DNA from: Mesorhizobium sp. B2-7-2
GTDB taxonomy: Bacteria; Pseudomonadota; Alphaproteobacteria; Rhizobiales; Rhizobiaceae
DNA length: 64,000 bases
Reading direction: 5' to 3'
NCBI RefSeq assembly: GCF_006440775.1
Contig: NZ_VFTZ01000004.1
Span: 62,001-126,000, forward strand
The position numbers and the translations under genes are program-made. The first letter of the stretch is position 1; every line of letters starts with the position of its first letter. This document shows positions 54,865 through 64,000 of this stretch, in pieces. Under the pieces are notes generated by a model, which was not told where the DNA came from, made no database searches, and saw only the letters and a list, made by a program, of their open reading frames with translations.

Positions 54865-56118
54865 TCAGCGATAGTTTTCGACGGCCGAGCCGGGCATCGC
54901 ATCGTCGTCGGCGGTGTCCGCGGAGTTTCGCGCCCGCCCGATCGCGGCGCCGAGGCCCAGCGAGGCGATCGCCACCAGTGGAATGCCGGCGATCCAGGGC
55001 AGGCGCGGCGCGAGCGCATAGAGCGCCGTGCCGACCGACGGTCCGAGCGAGTCCTTGAGGTCGACCGCCACAGACGAGGCGGCCATATAGGAAGCGCGTC
55101 GCGACGATGGTGCGAGCGCGTTGACGGCGGTCGGCACGAGCGGCCCGACCAGCATCTGTCCCACCGAGCAGAAGCTGACTGCGACGACCAGCGAAAGTAT
55201 CGCCGGCGAGGTCGCCAGCAGGGCAAAGGCGGCGATGGTCGAGATGCCGGCGCCGGCTGCCAGCCAAAGTGCCGATCGCGTCTCGGCAAAGCGGCTGACC
55301 AGCATCTGCAAACCGACCGTCAGAGCGGCCGCATAGGCAAACAGCGCGCCGACACCGGACGGGGTGAGCGTGCCGGCATCCTGCGCATAGAGCGGGATGA
55401 CCGCTTCGATCCAGTTGCCGGAAATCTCGAACAGCATGACCCAGGCAAGCAGCTTTGCCAGGCGGCCGTCGCGGAAGGCCGGCAGCAGCGCCGACAGGCC
55501 TTCCTCTTCCTCCGTTTCCCCATGGTCGGCTGCGGCATGGCCGCGCGTCTCGGCGAATGCGGCAAGCATGACGATGCCGCCGAAAAGCAGCATACCGCCG
55601 CCAGCCAGGAACACGCTGCCGAGCGAAACGAGCGCCAGCAGCGCGCCGCAGGCCGGGCCGAGGATCTGTCCAGCGCTTGAGCTGACTCGGGCCATGCCGA
55701 ACCAGCGCGGATGCGCCGAAGGCCCCGTCACATCGGCGATTGCCGTGAGGATGGTCGGGTGAAGCACCGACTCGCATATGCCTGTCAAAAGCAGCACGGC
55801 CGCGGTGGCGGCGACGCCATGGGCGAAGAACAGCGCGACGAAGCCGCAGCCGACGCCGAGCGACGACAGGACCAGCACCGGCCGCCGGCCGATCCGGTCG
55901 GCGATGCCGCCGATCAGCGGCGCGGCGATCAATTCGCCGCCGGCATAGCAGGCAAACAAAAGGCCGATCGCGCCGATCGGGATATTCGCCTCGCGGCTCG
56001 CCCAAAGCGGAAAGAAAGGCACCAGCGCGCCGTCGGCGAAACCGGCACAGAAGAACAGGAAAAGGCCGAGCAAGGCCGGGCGCGGCAGCCCGCGCCAGAA
56101 CGATGGGAGGAGGGTCAT
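54865..56118 (-). CDS. MFS transporter, 12-helix type
   Basis: A 417-residue transporter. PALLGLFLFFCAGFADGALV forms the first helix, and the motif A loop is GGIADRIGRRPVL. About twelve hydrophobic segments are visible. The substrate is unknown; it resembles sugar- or drug-efflux members. AGGTGACTC precedes the ATG. A TTGACGTAAACG half-site of the MerR type lies about 60 bp upstream (56178-56189). Confidence 0.87.
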   Translation of the reverse strand: MTLLPSFWRGLPRPALLGLFLFFCAGFADGALVPFFPLWASREANIPIGAIGLLFACYAGGELIAAPLIGGIADRIGRRPVLVLSSLGVGCGFVALFFAHGVAATAAVLLLTGICESVLHPTILTAIADVTGPSAHPRWFGMARVSSSAGQILGPACGALLALVSLGSVFLAGGGMLLFGGIVMLAAFAETRGHAAADHGETEEEEGLSALLPAFRDGRLAKLLAWVMLFEISGNWIEAVIPLYAQDAGTLTPSGVGALFAYAAALTVGLQMLVSRFAETRSALWLAAGAGISTIAAFALLATSPAILSLVVAVSFCSVGQMLVGPLVPTAVNALAPSSRRASYMAASSVAVDLKDSLGPSVGTALYALAPRLPWIAGIPLVAIASLGLGAAIGRARNSADTADDDAMPGSAVENYR

Positions 56119-56234
56119 GAGTCACCTACGCGTCAAAGGCCGAAGGCCGGAGCCAGAAGGCCGGGATTGCGCGTTGGTTGACGTAAACGCCTACGGCTGC
56201 CTCAGAAGCAGCATGAGGTAGTTTCGAGCAGGCC

Positions 56235-56891
56235 TTAGCTGAGCCGCATCGACAGCTCCACGTCGTCGCCGAACGGCGTCGACATATAGCCGCCGGCCGG
56301 CCCGCGCACCCGCTCCAGATAGTCGGGCGAGAAGTCGGCATTGTCGGCGATGACCAGCGCGCCCGGCCTGAGCCGGCTCTCGACCAGGCTCAATATCTCC
56401 GGATAGAGCGCCTTGGCGCCGTCGAGCAGCAGGAGGTCTATCCGGTCGGGCAGGTCGGTGGCGAGCGTTTCCAGCGCGTCGCCCTCGCGGATCTCGACCA
56501 GATCGATGAGGCCGCCTTCCGTCAGATTGGCCTTGGCCCGGGTTACCTTCGACGGCTCGAATTCCGTCGTGATCAGCCGGCCGCCGCCATTGTCGCGCAG
56601 CGCCGCGGCAAGGTAGAGCGTCGAGATACCGAACGAGGTGCCGAATTCGACGATGATGCGCGCGCCGGTGCTGCGCGCCAGCATGTAGAGCAGCGTGCCC
56701 GTCTCCGGCGAGACCGCGAGCCAAAGGTCCTTCATGCTGCCGTAGAACTGGCGATACTCGGTCTTGCTGTGAAGCAGGCGCGTCCGTTCCTCGCGCGAGT
56801 ACCGTGCGATCGCCGGGCTGGTCGCCGCGTCGGCTTCCTTGAACAGGCGGGCGAGGAGCGGTGCCAAAGGGGTTGCGGTCAAGGTGGTCAT
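56235..56891 (-). CDS. O-methyltransferase-like SAM methyltransferase
   Basis: A 218-residue class I methyltransferase of the catechol-O-methyltransferase-like group: RIIVEFGTSFGISTLYLAAA is motif I, GRLITTEFEPSKV motif II, and IDLLLLDGAKALYPEILSLV the Asp-containing motif. The substrate is unknown. GCCGGAGACAGCC precedes the ATG. It is divergent from a TetR regulator 83 bp away, which probably represses it. Confidence 0.87.
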   Translation of the reverse strand: MTTLTATPLAPLLARLFKEADAATSPAIARYSREERTRLLHSKTEYRQFYGSMKDLWLAVSPETGTLLYMLARSTGARIIVEFGTSFGISTLYLAAALRDNGGGRLITTEFEPSKVTRAKANLTEGGLIDLVEIREGDALETLATDLPDRIDLLLLDGAKALYPEILSLVESRLRPGALVIADNADFSPDYLERVRGPAGGYMSTPFGDDVELSMRLS

Positions 56892-56974
56892 GGCTGTCTC
56901 CGGCGGGGTTCTTGTGTCGCTTCAAAAATACGAATAATCCTTCAGGTTTCCAATTCGCATTTCGGCGCGCGACC

Positions 56975-57610
56975 ATGATCCAACGCCCAAGCCCTTCAAT
57001 TTCCACCCGAAAACAGCCAAAACAGGCGCGCGCCACGGAACTGGTCGCGGCGATTCTGCAGGCGGCTACTCAGGTTTTGGCTGTTGAAGGCGCCCAGCGT
57101 TTCACCACCACGCGCGTCGCCGAAAGGGCGGGCGTCAGCGTCGGCTCGCTCTACCAATATTTCCCGAACAAGGCGGCGCTGCTGTTCAGGCTGCAGAGCG
57201 ACGAGTGGCGCCAGACGACAGAGCTTTTGTGTGGCATTCTCGAAAACGCCGAATTATCGCCCATCGAACGGATAAGGACGCTGGTTCATGCCTTCATCCG
57301 CTCCGAATGCGAGGAGGCGGCGGTGCGGGGCGCGCTGAACGACGCCGCGCCGCTCTATCGGGATGCGCCGGAGGCTGAGGAGGCGAGGGCGGCGGCGAGC
57401 CGGACCGTCGAGACCTTCATGCGCGAGACGCTTCCTGACGCGCCGGATACCGGCCGCGCCCTGGCCGGCAAGTTGATCATCAAGACGCTGAGCGCCGCGG
57501 GAGCGGATTTCTCGGAAAGGGAGCGAACGGCCGATGAGATCGAAGCCTATTCCGATGCGCTCGCCGACATGTTCTGCGCCTATCTCCGAAGCCTCGGGCA
57601 TCGCGGCTGA
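56975..57610 (+). CDS. TetR-family transcriptional regulator
   Basis: A 211-residue regulator. The N-terminal HTH reads RFTTTRVAERAGVSVGSLYQ followed by YFPNKAALLFRL. The C-terminal ligand domain contains LVHAFIRSECEEAAVRGALN. ATG 56975 gives the standard length; a frame open to 56861 is a shadow of the divergent methyltransferase promoter region. An imperfect inverted repeat (ATACGAAT with ATTCGCAT) in the shared promoter is a candidate operator. Confidence 0.88.
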   Translation: MIQRPSPSISTRKQPKQARATELVAAILQAATQVLAVEGAQRFTTTRVAERAGVSVGSLYQYFPNKAALLFRLQSDEWRQTTELLCGILENAELSPIERIRTLVHAFIRSECEEAAVRGALNDAAPLYRDAPEAEEARAAASRTVETFMRETLPDAPDTGRALAGKLIIKTLSAAGADFSERERTADEIEAYSDALADMFCAYLRSLGHRG

Positions 57611-57626
57611 TAGCAGTGCTTTGTCT

Positions 57627-60600
57627 CTATTCGGCGGCCGGCGCCAGTGGCCTGACGCGCGCCATCATCGAGCGCAGCACGGCCGGCTTCAGCGGCTTGT
57701 TGACGACCGGAATGTCGAGCCGGCCGGCAGCCGCGCGCACCTCGCTGGAACGGTCGGCGGTGACCAGCACGCAGGGCAGGTCCTGCCCGTAGGCGGCGCG
57801 CAGCGTGGCGACCGCATCGAGCCCGGTGCCGCCGTCGAGATGATAGTCTGCCAGCACGAGGTCCGGCTTCGGCGCGCCGGGCTTCAGGAGATCGCCTGAT
57901 CCCGAAGCCGTCTCGACGCGGCATCCCCAGCCTTCGAGCAGCAGCCGCATGCCGTCGAGGATGCGCGCGTCATTGTCGATGCACAGCACATTGAGCCCGG
58001 CAAGCGTCGAGGCGGAGCGGGCTGGCGCCTTGCCAGCCTCGCGCGGCGGCGCGGCGACCGCCGCGACCGGCAAGATCACGGAAAAGCGCGTGCCCTTGCC
58101 GGGGTTGGAGTAGATGCGGATCTCGAGCCGCAGCACCCTGGCGATGCGGTCGACGATCGAAAGGCCAAGGCCGAGCCCCTCGGCCTCGCGCGCGCCCTCG
58201 TCCAGGCGCGTGAACTCGTGGAAGACGGTGCTGAGCTTGTCGCCGGCAATGCCGATGCCGGTGTCGATCACCTGGATCTCCGCCAGCTCGCCGCGTCGCC
58301 GCACCCCAACCAGAATGCGGCCCTGGCGCGTGTATTTGATGGCGTTGGAAACGAGATTCTGGATCAACCGGCGCAACAGGTTCCGGTCGGTCATGACGCC
58401 GAGCGAGGATGGGATAATCGTGAGTTCGAGCTTCTTTTCAGCGGCAAGCGGGCGAAAATCGTTGCCGATCTGACCGAGCAGTCCGCCCAGGTTGAAAGCG
58501 GTGTTGTCCGGCTTCATCGCGCCGGCATCGAGCCGCGAGATATCGAGCACCGCGCCGAGGATGGTCTCGACCGATTCCAGCGAGGATTCGATGTTGACGG
58601 CGGCCTTCCCGGCCGGTCCCTTGCCCGCCTTCTCGATCAACGACGAGCAATAGAGGCGGGCGGCGTTGAGCGGCTGCAGGATGTCATGGCCGGCGGCGGC
58701 GAGGAAGCGCGTCTTGCCGAGGTTGGCTTCCTCGGCAAGCATCTGCGCCTGCGCCAGCTCCTCGTTGACGCGGGTGAGTTCGATGGTGCGGGTCTTGACC
58801 CGTTGCTCCAGCGATTCATTGGCCCGCTTCAGCGCCAGGTCCTGCTCGACGCGGCCGGAAATGTCGGCATAGGTGGCGACGATGCCGCCGTCGGGCATCG
58901 GGTTGGAGCGCAGCTCCAGGATGCGGCCGCTGGTCTTCAGCTCCATCTGCCATGGACCGGCGAAACTGGTCAGCCGGTTGAGCATCGTCACGCGCTGGTC
59001 GGCCGGGATGTCGCCGCGCTCGGCGAGATGGCGAAGGATCCGGTCGAGCGAGACGCCGACCTGGCCCATCTCGTCCGGCAGGTCGAACAGCAATCGGTAT
59101 TGCCGGTTCCAGCAGATCAGCCGGAAGTCGCGATCGAAGACGGTGATACCTTGCTCCATCTGGTCGAGCGCGATCTGCAAAAGGTCGCGATTGTGCTGCA
59201 GCGCCTCGGTGGCGTCATCGAGCAGCTTGAAGGCATCCTTGGAATCGCGATCGTTGCGGCGGAAAAGCAGCGACAGGATCAGCCGCGCCGAGGAAGAGCC
59301 GACGGCGCTCGCTAGCAATTGCTCAGAGAAACGGATGACATCCATGCTGGCCTGTTCGGTGCCGTGCAGGGAGACTTTCGCGTCCCTCTCGAAGGATTGG
59401 AACGAGCGCTCCGTGCGCTCGACGCCGAGATAGCGCGAAATCGTATCCTTCAGGTCGTTGACGGTGACGGCGGTGCGGAAGCGGCGCAGGCTAGGCATCG
59501 GGCCGGCCTCGCGCGGCACGAAGATCGCCGCCTGGATGCGCTCCAGCGGCACGGACGCTCGGGAGAGGGAGCCGAGAACGAAAAACAGCGCATTGACCGA
59601 GAGGCTCCACAGCACGCCATGGTTCAGCGGCTCGCCGACGGTGCCGAACAGTGCCTGCGGCCGCAGCGCCTCGAAACCGAACAGGCCGTGGACGACGATA
59701 TCGGATTCGGGGCCGAGTGAAGGGAGGAGCAGCGTGTAACCCCAGACGGCGATGCCGGCGACCATGCCGAGGGCTGCGCCCCGCCCGTTGGCGCGGCGCC
59801 AGATCAGCCCGCCGACCAGCGCCGGCGCGAATTGGGCAATCGCGGCAAACGACATCAGGCCGATCGATGACAGCCGCGCGCTATTGGTGCTCTCGCGATA
59901 ATAGAGGAAGGCGATGAACAGCATGATGAAGATCGAGGCGCGGCGCACATTGAGGATCAGCGTCGACCAGTCCTCGTTCTCCGAAGAACTCGTCTTGAGC
60001 ACGCGGCGCACGAACAGCGGGATGACGAGATCGTTGGAGATCATGATCGACAGCGCGACGCTCTCGACGATCACCATCGCGGTCGCCGCCGACAGGCCGC
60101 CGACGAAGGCGGCCATGGCCAGCACATCATGGCCGCTGAACAGCGGCAGCGACAAGACATAGAGGTCGCTGCTGGTCTTGTCGCCGACCAGCGACAGGCC
60201 GGCAAAGGCGATCGGCAGCACGAAGAGGTTGATGGCCACGAGATAGAGCGGGAACACCCAGGTCGCGGTGCGCAGCTCCGCCTCGCTGCGGTTCTCGACG
60301 ATGGTGACGTAAAACTGCCGCGGCAGCATCAGCACGGCAAATCCGCTCAAGCCGGTCAGCACCAGCCAGGTGGCCAGCGAGGTGCTGTAGCTCATCGCCT
60401 GGCGCACCTGGCTGTTTCCGGCAAGCCTGGCGAACATGTCGCCGGGCCCGCCGAAGATTAGGAACATCACCATCAGGCCGATGGCAAGAAAGGCGGCGAG
60501 CTTGACCACGGTCTCGACCGCGACAGCCAGAACCAACCCGTCCTGATGTTCCGTGGCGTCGGCATGGCGTGTGCCGAACAGCACCGCGAACAGCGCCAGC

Positions 60601-61109
60601 AACATCGCCACCACCAGCGAGATATCGCTGACGAACGGATCGAAAGAGGGCGGCGAGCCCGTATAGTGCTCGACCATCAGGCTGACGGAACCCGAGATCG
60701 CCTTGAGCTGCAGCGCGATATAGGGCACCGCGCCGATGGTTGCGATCAACGTCGCGATCGCCGCGACGGTGAAGCTCTTGCCGTAGCGGGCGCCGAGGAA
60801 GTCCGCTATCGAGGTGATCTTCTCGCTTTTGGCCAGCCGGATCATGCGGTTGAGCAGCGGGAAGCCGAACACAAAGACCAGCACCGGACCGGTATAGATG
60901 CCGAGGAATTCGAGGCCGCGCTCGGAGGACAGGCCGACCGAGCCGAAGAAAGTCCAGGAAGTGCAGTAGATGGCGAGGCTGAGCGCGTAGATGAAGGGTC
61001 GCGCCCGACCGAGCCCGGCTGCCACCGAGCGCCGGTCGCCGACGCTGGCGATGGCGAAAAGCAGCGTCACATAGGCGATCGCGATGATGACGACGAACCA
61101 GCCTTGCAC
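57627..61109 (-). CDS. Symporter-type hybrid sensor histidine kinase (CrbS/MxtR-like)
   Basis: A protein of about 1160 residues. The N-terminal half is a sodium:solute symporter domain with about twelve or more hydrophobic segments (GWFVVIIAIAYVTLLFAIAS, IADFLGARYGKSFTVAAIAT). A PAS-like region (GITVFDRDFRLICWNRQYRL) and a coiled coil follow, then the H-box FLAAAGHDILQPLNAARLYC, an ATPase domain (G-box GLGLGLSIVDRIARVL) and a C-terminal receiver (LVLADYHLDGGTGLD). The design matches CrbS/MxtR kinases that respond to short-chain carboxylates. GTG 61109 follows GGGAGG by 11 nt; ATG 61142 or 61184 are alternatives. The likely partner is the regulator at 51569-52255. Confidence 0.87.
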   Translation of the reverse strand: MQGWFVVIIAIAYVTLLFAIASVGDRRSVAAGLGRARPFIYALSLAIYCTSWTFFGSVGLSSERGLEFLGIYTGPVLVFVFGFPLLNRMIRLAKSEKITSIADFLGARYGKSFTVAAIATLIATIGAVPYIALQLKAISGSVSLMVEHYTGSPPSFDPFVSDISLVVAMLLALFAVLFGTRHADATEHQDGLVLAVAVETVVKLAAFLAIGLMVMFLIFGGPGDMFARLAGNSQVRQAMSYSTSLATWLVLTGLSGFAVLMLPRQFYVTIVENRSEAELRTATWVFPLYLVAINLFVLPIAFAGLSLVGDKTSSDLYVLSLPLFSGHDVLAMAAFVGGLSAATAMVIVESVALSIMISNDLVIPLFVRRVLKTSSSENEDWSTLILNVRRASIFIMLFIAFLYYRESTNSARLSSIGLMSFAAIAQFAPALVGGLIWRRANGRGAALGMVAGIAVWGYTLLLPSLGPESDIVVHGLFGFEALRPQALFGTVGEPLNHGVLWSLSVNALFFVLGSLSRASVPLERIQAAIFVPREAGPMPSLRRFRTAVTVNDLKDTISRYLGVERTERSFQSFERDAKVSLHGTEQASMDVIRFSEQLLASAVGSSSARLILSLLFRRNDRDSKDAFKLLDDATEALQHNRDLLQIALDQMEQGITVFDRDFRLICWNRQYRLLFDLPDEMGQVGVSLDRILRHLAERGDIPADQRVTMLNRLTSFAGPWQMELKTSGRILELRSNPMPDGGIVATYADISGRVEQDLALKRANESLEQRVKTRTIELTRVNEELAQAQMLAEEANLGKTRFLAAAGHDILQPLNAARLYCSSLIEKAGKGPAGKAAVNIESSLESVETILGAVLDISRLDAGAMKPDNTAFNLGGLLGQIGNDFRPLAAEKKLELTIIPSSLGVMTDRNLLRRLIQNLVSNAIKYTRQGRILVGVRRRGELAEIQVIDTGIGIAGDKLSTVFHEFTRLDEGAREAEGLGLGLSIVDRIARVLRLEIRIYSNPGKGTRFSVILPVAAVAAPPREAGKAPARSASTLAGLNVLCIDNDARILDGMRLLLEGWGCRVETASGSGDLLKPGAPKPDLVLADYHLDGGTGLDAVATLRAAYGQDLPCVLVTADRSSEVRAAAGRLDIPVVNKPLKPAVLRSMMARVRPLAPAAE

Positions 61110-61345
61110 GGTCCGCACTTCCTCCCTGGCCGGTTTCCTCATCCGGTCGTTAAGACGCAACCACAGCTTGGAGCCCAAGTCCATCGCGGCTTTTGGCGCA
61201 TATGCGGCTGGCGAGGCAGGTAAGCACAAACCGGTGTCTTCACCCTTTTTCCGGTTTTTCAACCGGGGGTTTTTGTTATTGTGGCTTCGGATCGGTGCCG
61301 GAGAGCCGGGGCGGCAGCACGGCCGGTCATGGCAAGGAGGGCCGA

Positions 61346-61768
61346 ATGCTGAAAGAATTCCAGGAATTCATTTCCAAGGGCAATGTGATGGACTTGGCCG
61401 TCGGCGTCATCATCGGCGCCGCCTTCGGCAAGATCGTCGACTCGCTCGTCAACGACATCATCATGCCGATCATCGGCGCGATTTTCGGCGGGCTGGACTT
61501 CAACAACTACTTCTTCGGGTTGTCATCGAACGTCCATTCGGCCACGCTGGCCGATGCCAAGAAAGAAGGCGCCGTCTTCGCCTATGGCAGCTTCATCACG
61601 GTCGTGTTGAACTTCCTGATTCTTGCCTTCATCATCTTCCTGATGGTCAAGGCGGTGAACAATCTGCGCAGACGGCTGGAGCGCGAGAAGCCGGCTGCTG
61701 CCGCGGCACCGCCGCCCGCCGACGTACAGTTGCTGACCGAAATCCGCGACCTGCTGGCGAAAAGGTAA
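61346..61768 (+). CDS. mscL: Large-conductance mechanosensitive channel MscL
   Basis: A 140-residue channel. [20 protein letters not shown] is the N-terminal amphipathic helix and start of TM1 ([20 protein letters not shown]). TM2 is [20 protein letters not shown], and a charged/Ala-Pro C-terminal bundle helix ends ...[12 protein letters not shown]. It opens under membrane tension to release solutes in hypo-osmotic shock. AAGGAGGG precedes the ATG. Confidence 0.96.
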   Translation: MLKEFQEFISKGNVMDLAVGVIIGAAFGKIVDSLVNDIIMPIIGAIFGGLDFNNYFFGLSSNVHSATLADAKKEGAVFAYGSFITVVLNFLILAFIIFLMVKAVNNLRRRLEREKPAAAAAPPPADVQLLTEIRDLLAKR

Positions 61769-61794
61769 CTCCTCAAACAGCGCCCTGGACCAAG

Positions 61795-61822
61795 ACCCCG
61801 GCCGCTTGCGGCCGGGGTTTTC
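61795..61822 (+). terminator. Intrinsic terminator of mscL
   Basis: ACCCCGGCCG-CTTG-CGGCCGGGGT followed by a T-run, 27 bp after the mscL stop. Confidence 0.92.
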
Positions 61823-61879
61823 TGTTTGCGGCTGTCGTAAAAGAGGCTAGCAGTCGCGAAAAACCGGACGGATTCTTGC

Positions 61880-63046
61880 ATGACCCTGATCGAGACCTTG
61901 CGCGCCGAAGCCCGTGCGGCGCCCGAAAGCGGCATCGTCGCTGTCGTCAATCATGGCCGCCTGCGCGAAGGCCTGATCCCGCTCTGGGCCGGCGAGGGCG
62001 ATCTGCCCACGCCTTCCTTCATCAGCGATGCCGCCGCCAAGGGGCTGGCCGATGGCGAGACGTTCTACACCTGGCAGAAAGGCATTCCCGAGCTCAGGCA
62101 GGCGCTCGCCCGCTACTACGCCAGGCATTTTGGCAAGACCTTCGCCGAGGAGGAGTTCATCGTCACCGGATCCGGCATGCACGCCATCCAACTGGCCATC
62201 GATGCTATCGCCGGCAGCGGCGATGAAGTGATCTATCTCTCGCCGGCCTGGCCGAATTTCGCCGCGGCCGCCGGCGTGGCGGGCGCCGTGCCGGTGCCGG
62301 TCACCCTCGACCAGTCCGGCAATGGCTGGTCCTGCGATGTCGACAAGATCGCCTCCGCGATCACGCCGCGCACGAAGCTTCTGTTCATCAACACGCCGTC
62401 CAACCCGACCGGCTGGACCGCCGACAGGCAGACCCTCCAGACGATCCTCGATCTCGCCCGCCAAAAGGGCCTGTGGATCATTGCCGACGAGATCTATTCG
62501 CTGTTCCACTACGGCCATGGCCGCGCGCCGTCCTTCCTCGACGTCGCCACGCCCGACGACCGTATCCTGTTCGTCAACAGTTTCTCCAAGAACTGGGCGA
62601 TGACCGGCTGGCGTGTCGGCTGGATCAAGACCCATCCCGCCCTGCAGCAGGTGTTCGAAAACCTGATTCAGTACTCGACCTCGGGCGTCGCCCAGTTCAT
62701 GCAGCGCGGCGCGGTCGCTGCCCTCGACGAGGGCGACGGCTTCATCGCCGGACAAGTGGAGCGTGCACGCGCCGCTCGCGACCTCGTTTGTGGCATACTC
62801 GGCGCGACCGGCAAGGCGCGTTTCACCGTGCCGCAGGGCGCGTTCTATCTGTTCTTCAGGGTCGACGGGATCACCGATTCCCGAGCCGCCGCCTTCGACA
62901 TCGTCGACAATGCCAATGTCGGCCTGGCGCCTGGCACCGCCTTCGGCCCCGGCGGCGAGGCTTTTCTCAGACTATGCTTCCACCGCCGCCTCGATCAGCT
63001 CGAGGAAGCGGCGCATCGCCTGGAGAGGTGGATGAAAGCCCTGTGA
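61880..63046 (+). CDS. Class I/II pyridoxal-phosphate aminotransferase
   Basis: A 388-residue fold-type I aminotransferase. The substrate-binding loop is LWAGEGDLPTPSFI, FINTPSNPTGW is the cofactor motif, IIADEIYSLFHYG contains the Asp and Tyr that hold PLP, and the Schiff-base Lys lies in NSFSKNWAMTGWRVGW. The C-terminal Arg in FLRLCFHRRLD is as expected for carboxylate binding. It probably acts on an aromatic, branched or aspartate-type amino acid; the exact substrate cannot be told. It follows the mscL terminator, so it has its own promoter. Confidence 0.9.
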   Translation: MTLIETLRAEARAAPESGIVAVVNHGRLREGLIPLWAGEGDLPTPSFISDAAAKGLADGETFYTWQKGIPELRQALARYYARHFGKTFAEEEFIVTGSGMHAIQLAIDAIAGSGDEVIYLSPAWPNFAAAAGVAGAVPVPVTLDQSGNGWSCDVDKIASAITPRTKLLFINTPSNPTGWTADRQTLQTILDLARQKGLWIIADEIYSLFHYGHGRAPSFLDVATPDDRILFVNSFSKNWAMTGWRVGWIKTHPALQQVFENLIQYSTSGVAQFMQRGAVAALDEGDGFIAGQVERARAARDLVCGILGATGKARFTVPQGAFYLFFRVDGITDSRAAAFDIVDNANVGLAPGTAFGPGGEAFLRLCFHRRLDQLEEAAHRLERWMKAL

Positions 63047-63050
63047 GAAA

Positions 63051-63066
63051 GGCGGCTTCAGCCGCC
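63051..63066. terminator. Hairpin between convergent aminotransferase and hemA
   Basis: GGCGGC-TTCA-GCCGCC spans the hemA stop codon (63058-63060). No T-run follows on either strand, so it is at most a weak terminator. Confidence 0.4.
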
Positions 63067-64000
63067 TGACTTCGGCACCAGCAGCGGAATGATCCGGTCG
63101 CTTTTGGCGACGGCGGGCCTGCCGGAGCTGGCATAGGGAATGCCCAGCGCATCCCAGGTCTCGACCAGCGCATCCTGCAAGTGGGCGATCAGCGCGTCCG
63201 AATGGAACGGCGTCGGCGTGATGCGCAGCCGCTCGGTGCCGCGCGGCACCGTCGGATAGTTGATCGGCTGGATGTAGATGCCGTGCACGCCAAGCAGCCG
63301 GTCGCTCGCCATCTTGCAAAGCTCGGGATCGCCGACCAGCACCGGCACGATATGGGTGGCCGTTTCCATCACCGGCAGCCCGGCCGCGGCAAGCACCTGC
63401 TTGGTGCGCGCCGCCTGGCGCTGCTGCGCGTCGCGTTCTGCCTGCGAACGCTTGAGATGCCGGATCGAAGTGGTGGCGGCCGCGGCGATCGCCGGCGGCA
63501 GCGCGGTGGTGAAGATGAAGCCCGGCGCATAGGAGCGCACCGCGTCGATGACGGCGCTGGTGCCGGCGATGTAGCCGCCAAGCGTGCCGAACGCCTTGGC
63601 CAGCGTGCCCTCGATGATGTCGATGCGGTCGGCCAGGCCTTCGCGCTCGGTGATGCCGCCGCCGCGCGGCCCGTACATGCCGACAGCATGGACCTCGTCG
63701 ATATAGGTCATGGCATTGTAGCGCTCGGCGAGCTCCACGATCTCTCTGATCGGCGCGATGTCGCCGTCCATTGAATAGACGCTTTCGAAGACGATCAGCT
63801 TGGCGCGTTCGCGCCCCGCGGCCTGCAGCAGGCTCTCCAGATGCGCCACGTCGTTGTGGCGAAAAATCTTCTTTTCCGCGCCCGAGCGGCGCACGCCCTC
63901 GATCATCGAGGCATGGTTGAGCTCGTCCGAGATGATCAGGCAGTTGGGCAGAAGCCTGGCGATGGTCGAGATCGAGGCCTCGTTGGAGACGAAGCCGGAG
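63058..64000 (-). CDS. hemA: 5-aminolevulinate synthase, C-terminal part (N-terminus outside window)
   Basis: The minus-strand frame is open from the window edge to TGA at 63058 (314 codons). It starts inside the enzyme at [12 protein letters not shown] and contains [25 protein letters not shown] and the PLP lysine in [17 protein letters not shown]. The C-terminal part includes [14 protein letters not shown] and [24 protein letters not shown] condenses glycine with succinyl-CoA, the C4 route of heme synthesis typical of alphaproteobacteria. About the first 90-100 residues lie beyond the edge. Confidence 0.95.
   Translation of the reverse strand, partial: SGFVSNEASISTIARLLPNCLIISDELNHASMIEGVRRSGAEKKIFRHNDVAHLESLLQAAGRERAKLIVFESVYSMDGDIAPIREIVELAERYNAMTYIDEVHAVGMYGPRGGGITEREGLADRIDIIEGTLAKAFGTLGGYIAGTSAVIDAVRSYAPGFIFTTALPPAIAAAATTSIRHLKRSQAERDAQQRQAARTKQVLAAAGLPVMETATHIVPVLVGDPELCKMASDRLLGVHGIYIQPINYPTVPRGTERLRITPTPFHSDALIAHLQDALVETWDALGIPYASSGRPAVAKSDRIIPLLVPKSGG

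Overview
The window is about 64 kb of GC-rich DNA from an alphaproteobacterium of the order Hyphomicrobiales, most probably a Mesorhizobium or close relative. This rests on content seen in the sequence: podJ and gcrA cell-cycle genes, class I lysyl-tRNA synthetase, the chvE-gguABC sugar operon with a GbpR-type regulator, a SAM-II riboswitch in front of metZ, the C4-pathway hemA, a GT21 glycolipid glycosyltransferase, and several families of short palindromic intergenic repeats of the kind common in Mesorhizobium. No rRNA, CRISPR array, phage or intact insertion sequence was seen. Species assignment is inference.

Layout. 1-2546 holds the 5' part of podJ (minus). 2997-11438 is a fatty-acid or branched-chain acyl-CoA degradation block: a MerR regulator, an unknown minus-strand gene, then two acyl-CoA dehydrogenases, a thiolase, a FadJ-type bifunctional enzyme and a thioesterase pseudogene broken by a palindromic repeat. 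11451-18082 carries an ankyrin protein, a LexA-like S24 regulator, an SNase-like secreted protein, lysK, a TerB-like protein and a periplasmic solute-binding protein. 18297-20562 is a quorum-sensing operon (luxR, luxI, crotonase). 20682-24977 holds ppk2, phoR, phoU and corA, a phosphate/metal group. 25120-29276 holds gcrA, a structured leader, argD, argF and hslO. 29481-33982 holds apaG, a lipid glycosyltransferase, metZ with its SAM-II riboswitch, and dcd. 34021-40581 is chvE-gguABC with the divergent LysR regulator.

40684-43023 looks more accessory: an Arg/Tyr-rich exported small protein, a methyltransferase, a glycosyltransferase and a tRNA-Gly gene. 43102-50924 contains a two-component system, a lipoprotein, an outer-membrane beta-barrel protein, a DUF6460 protein, a histone-deacetylase-family enzyme, a MATE exporter, pyrD and a DUF952 protein. 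51037-64000 contains an ErdR/CrbR-like response regulator, two MFS transporters, LysR and TetR regulators, a methyltransferase, a symporter-type hybrid histidine kinase (CrbS/MxtR-like), mscL, an aminotransferase and the 3' part of hemA.

The items most worth following are: (1) the LuxR-LuxI-crotonase operon, whose crotonase lacks both hydratase glutamates and resembles an enoyl-CoA isomerase, so it may shape an unusual acyl-homoserine lactone; (2) a multi-hairpin leader ending in an intrinsic terminator just upstream of argD, with mutually exclusive helices; (3) a thioesterase gene interrupted by a composite palindromic repeat; (4) a probable CrbS/CrbR-type pair split across about 6 kb; (5) MerR operators joining the regulator and the acyl-CoA operon. 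All function names come from reading translated sequence and remembered family motifs; no database search was run.
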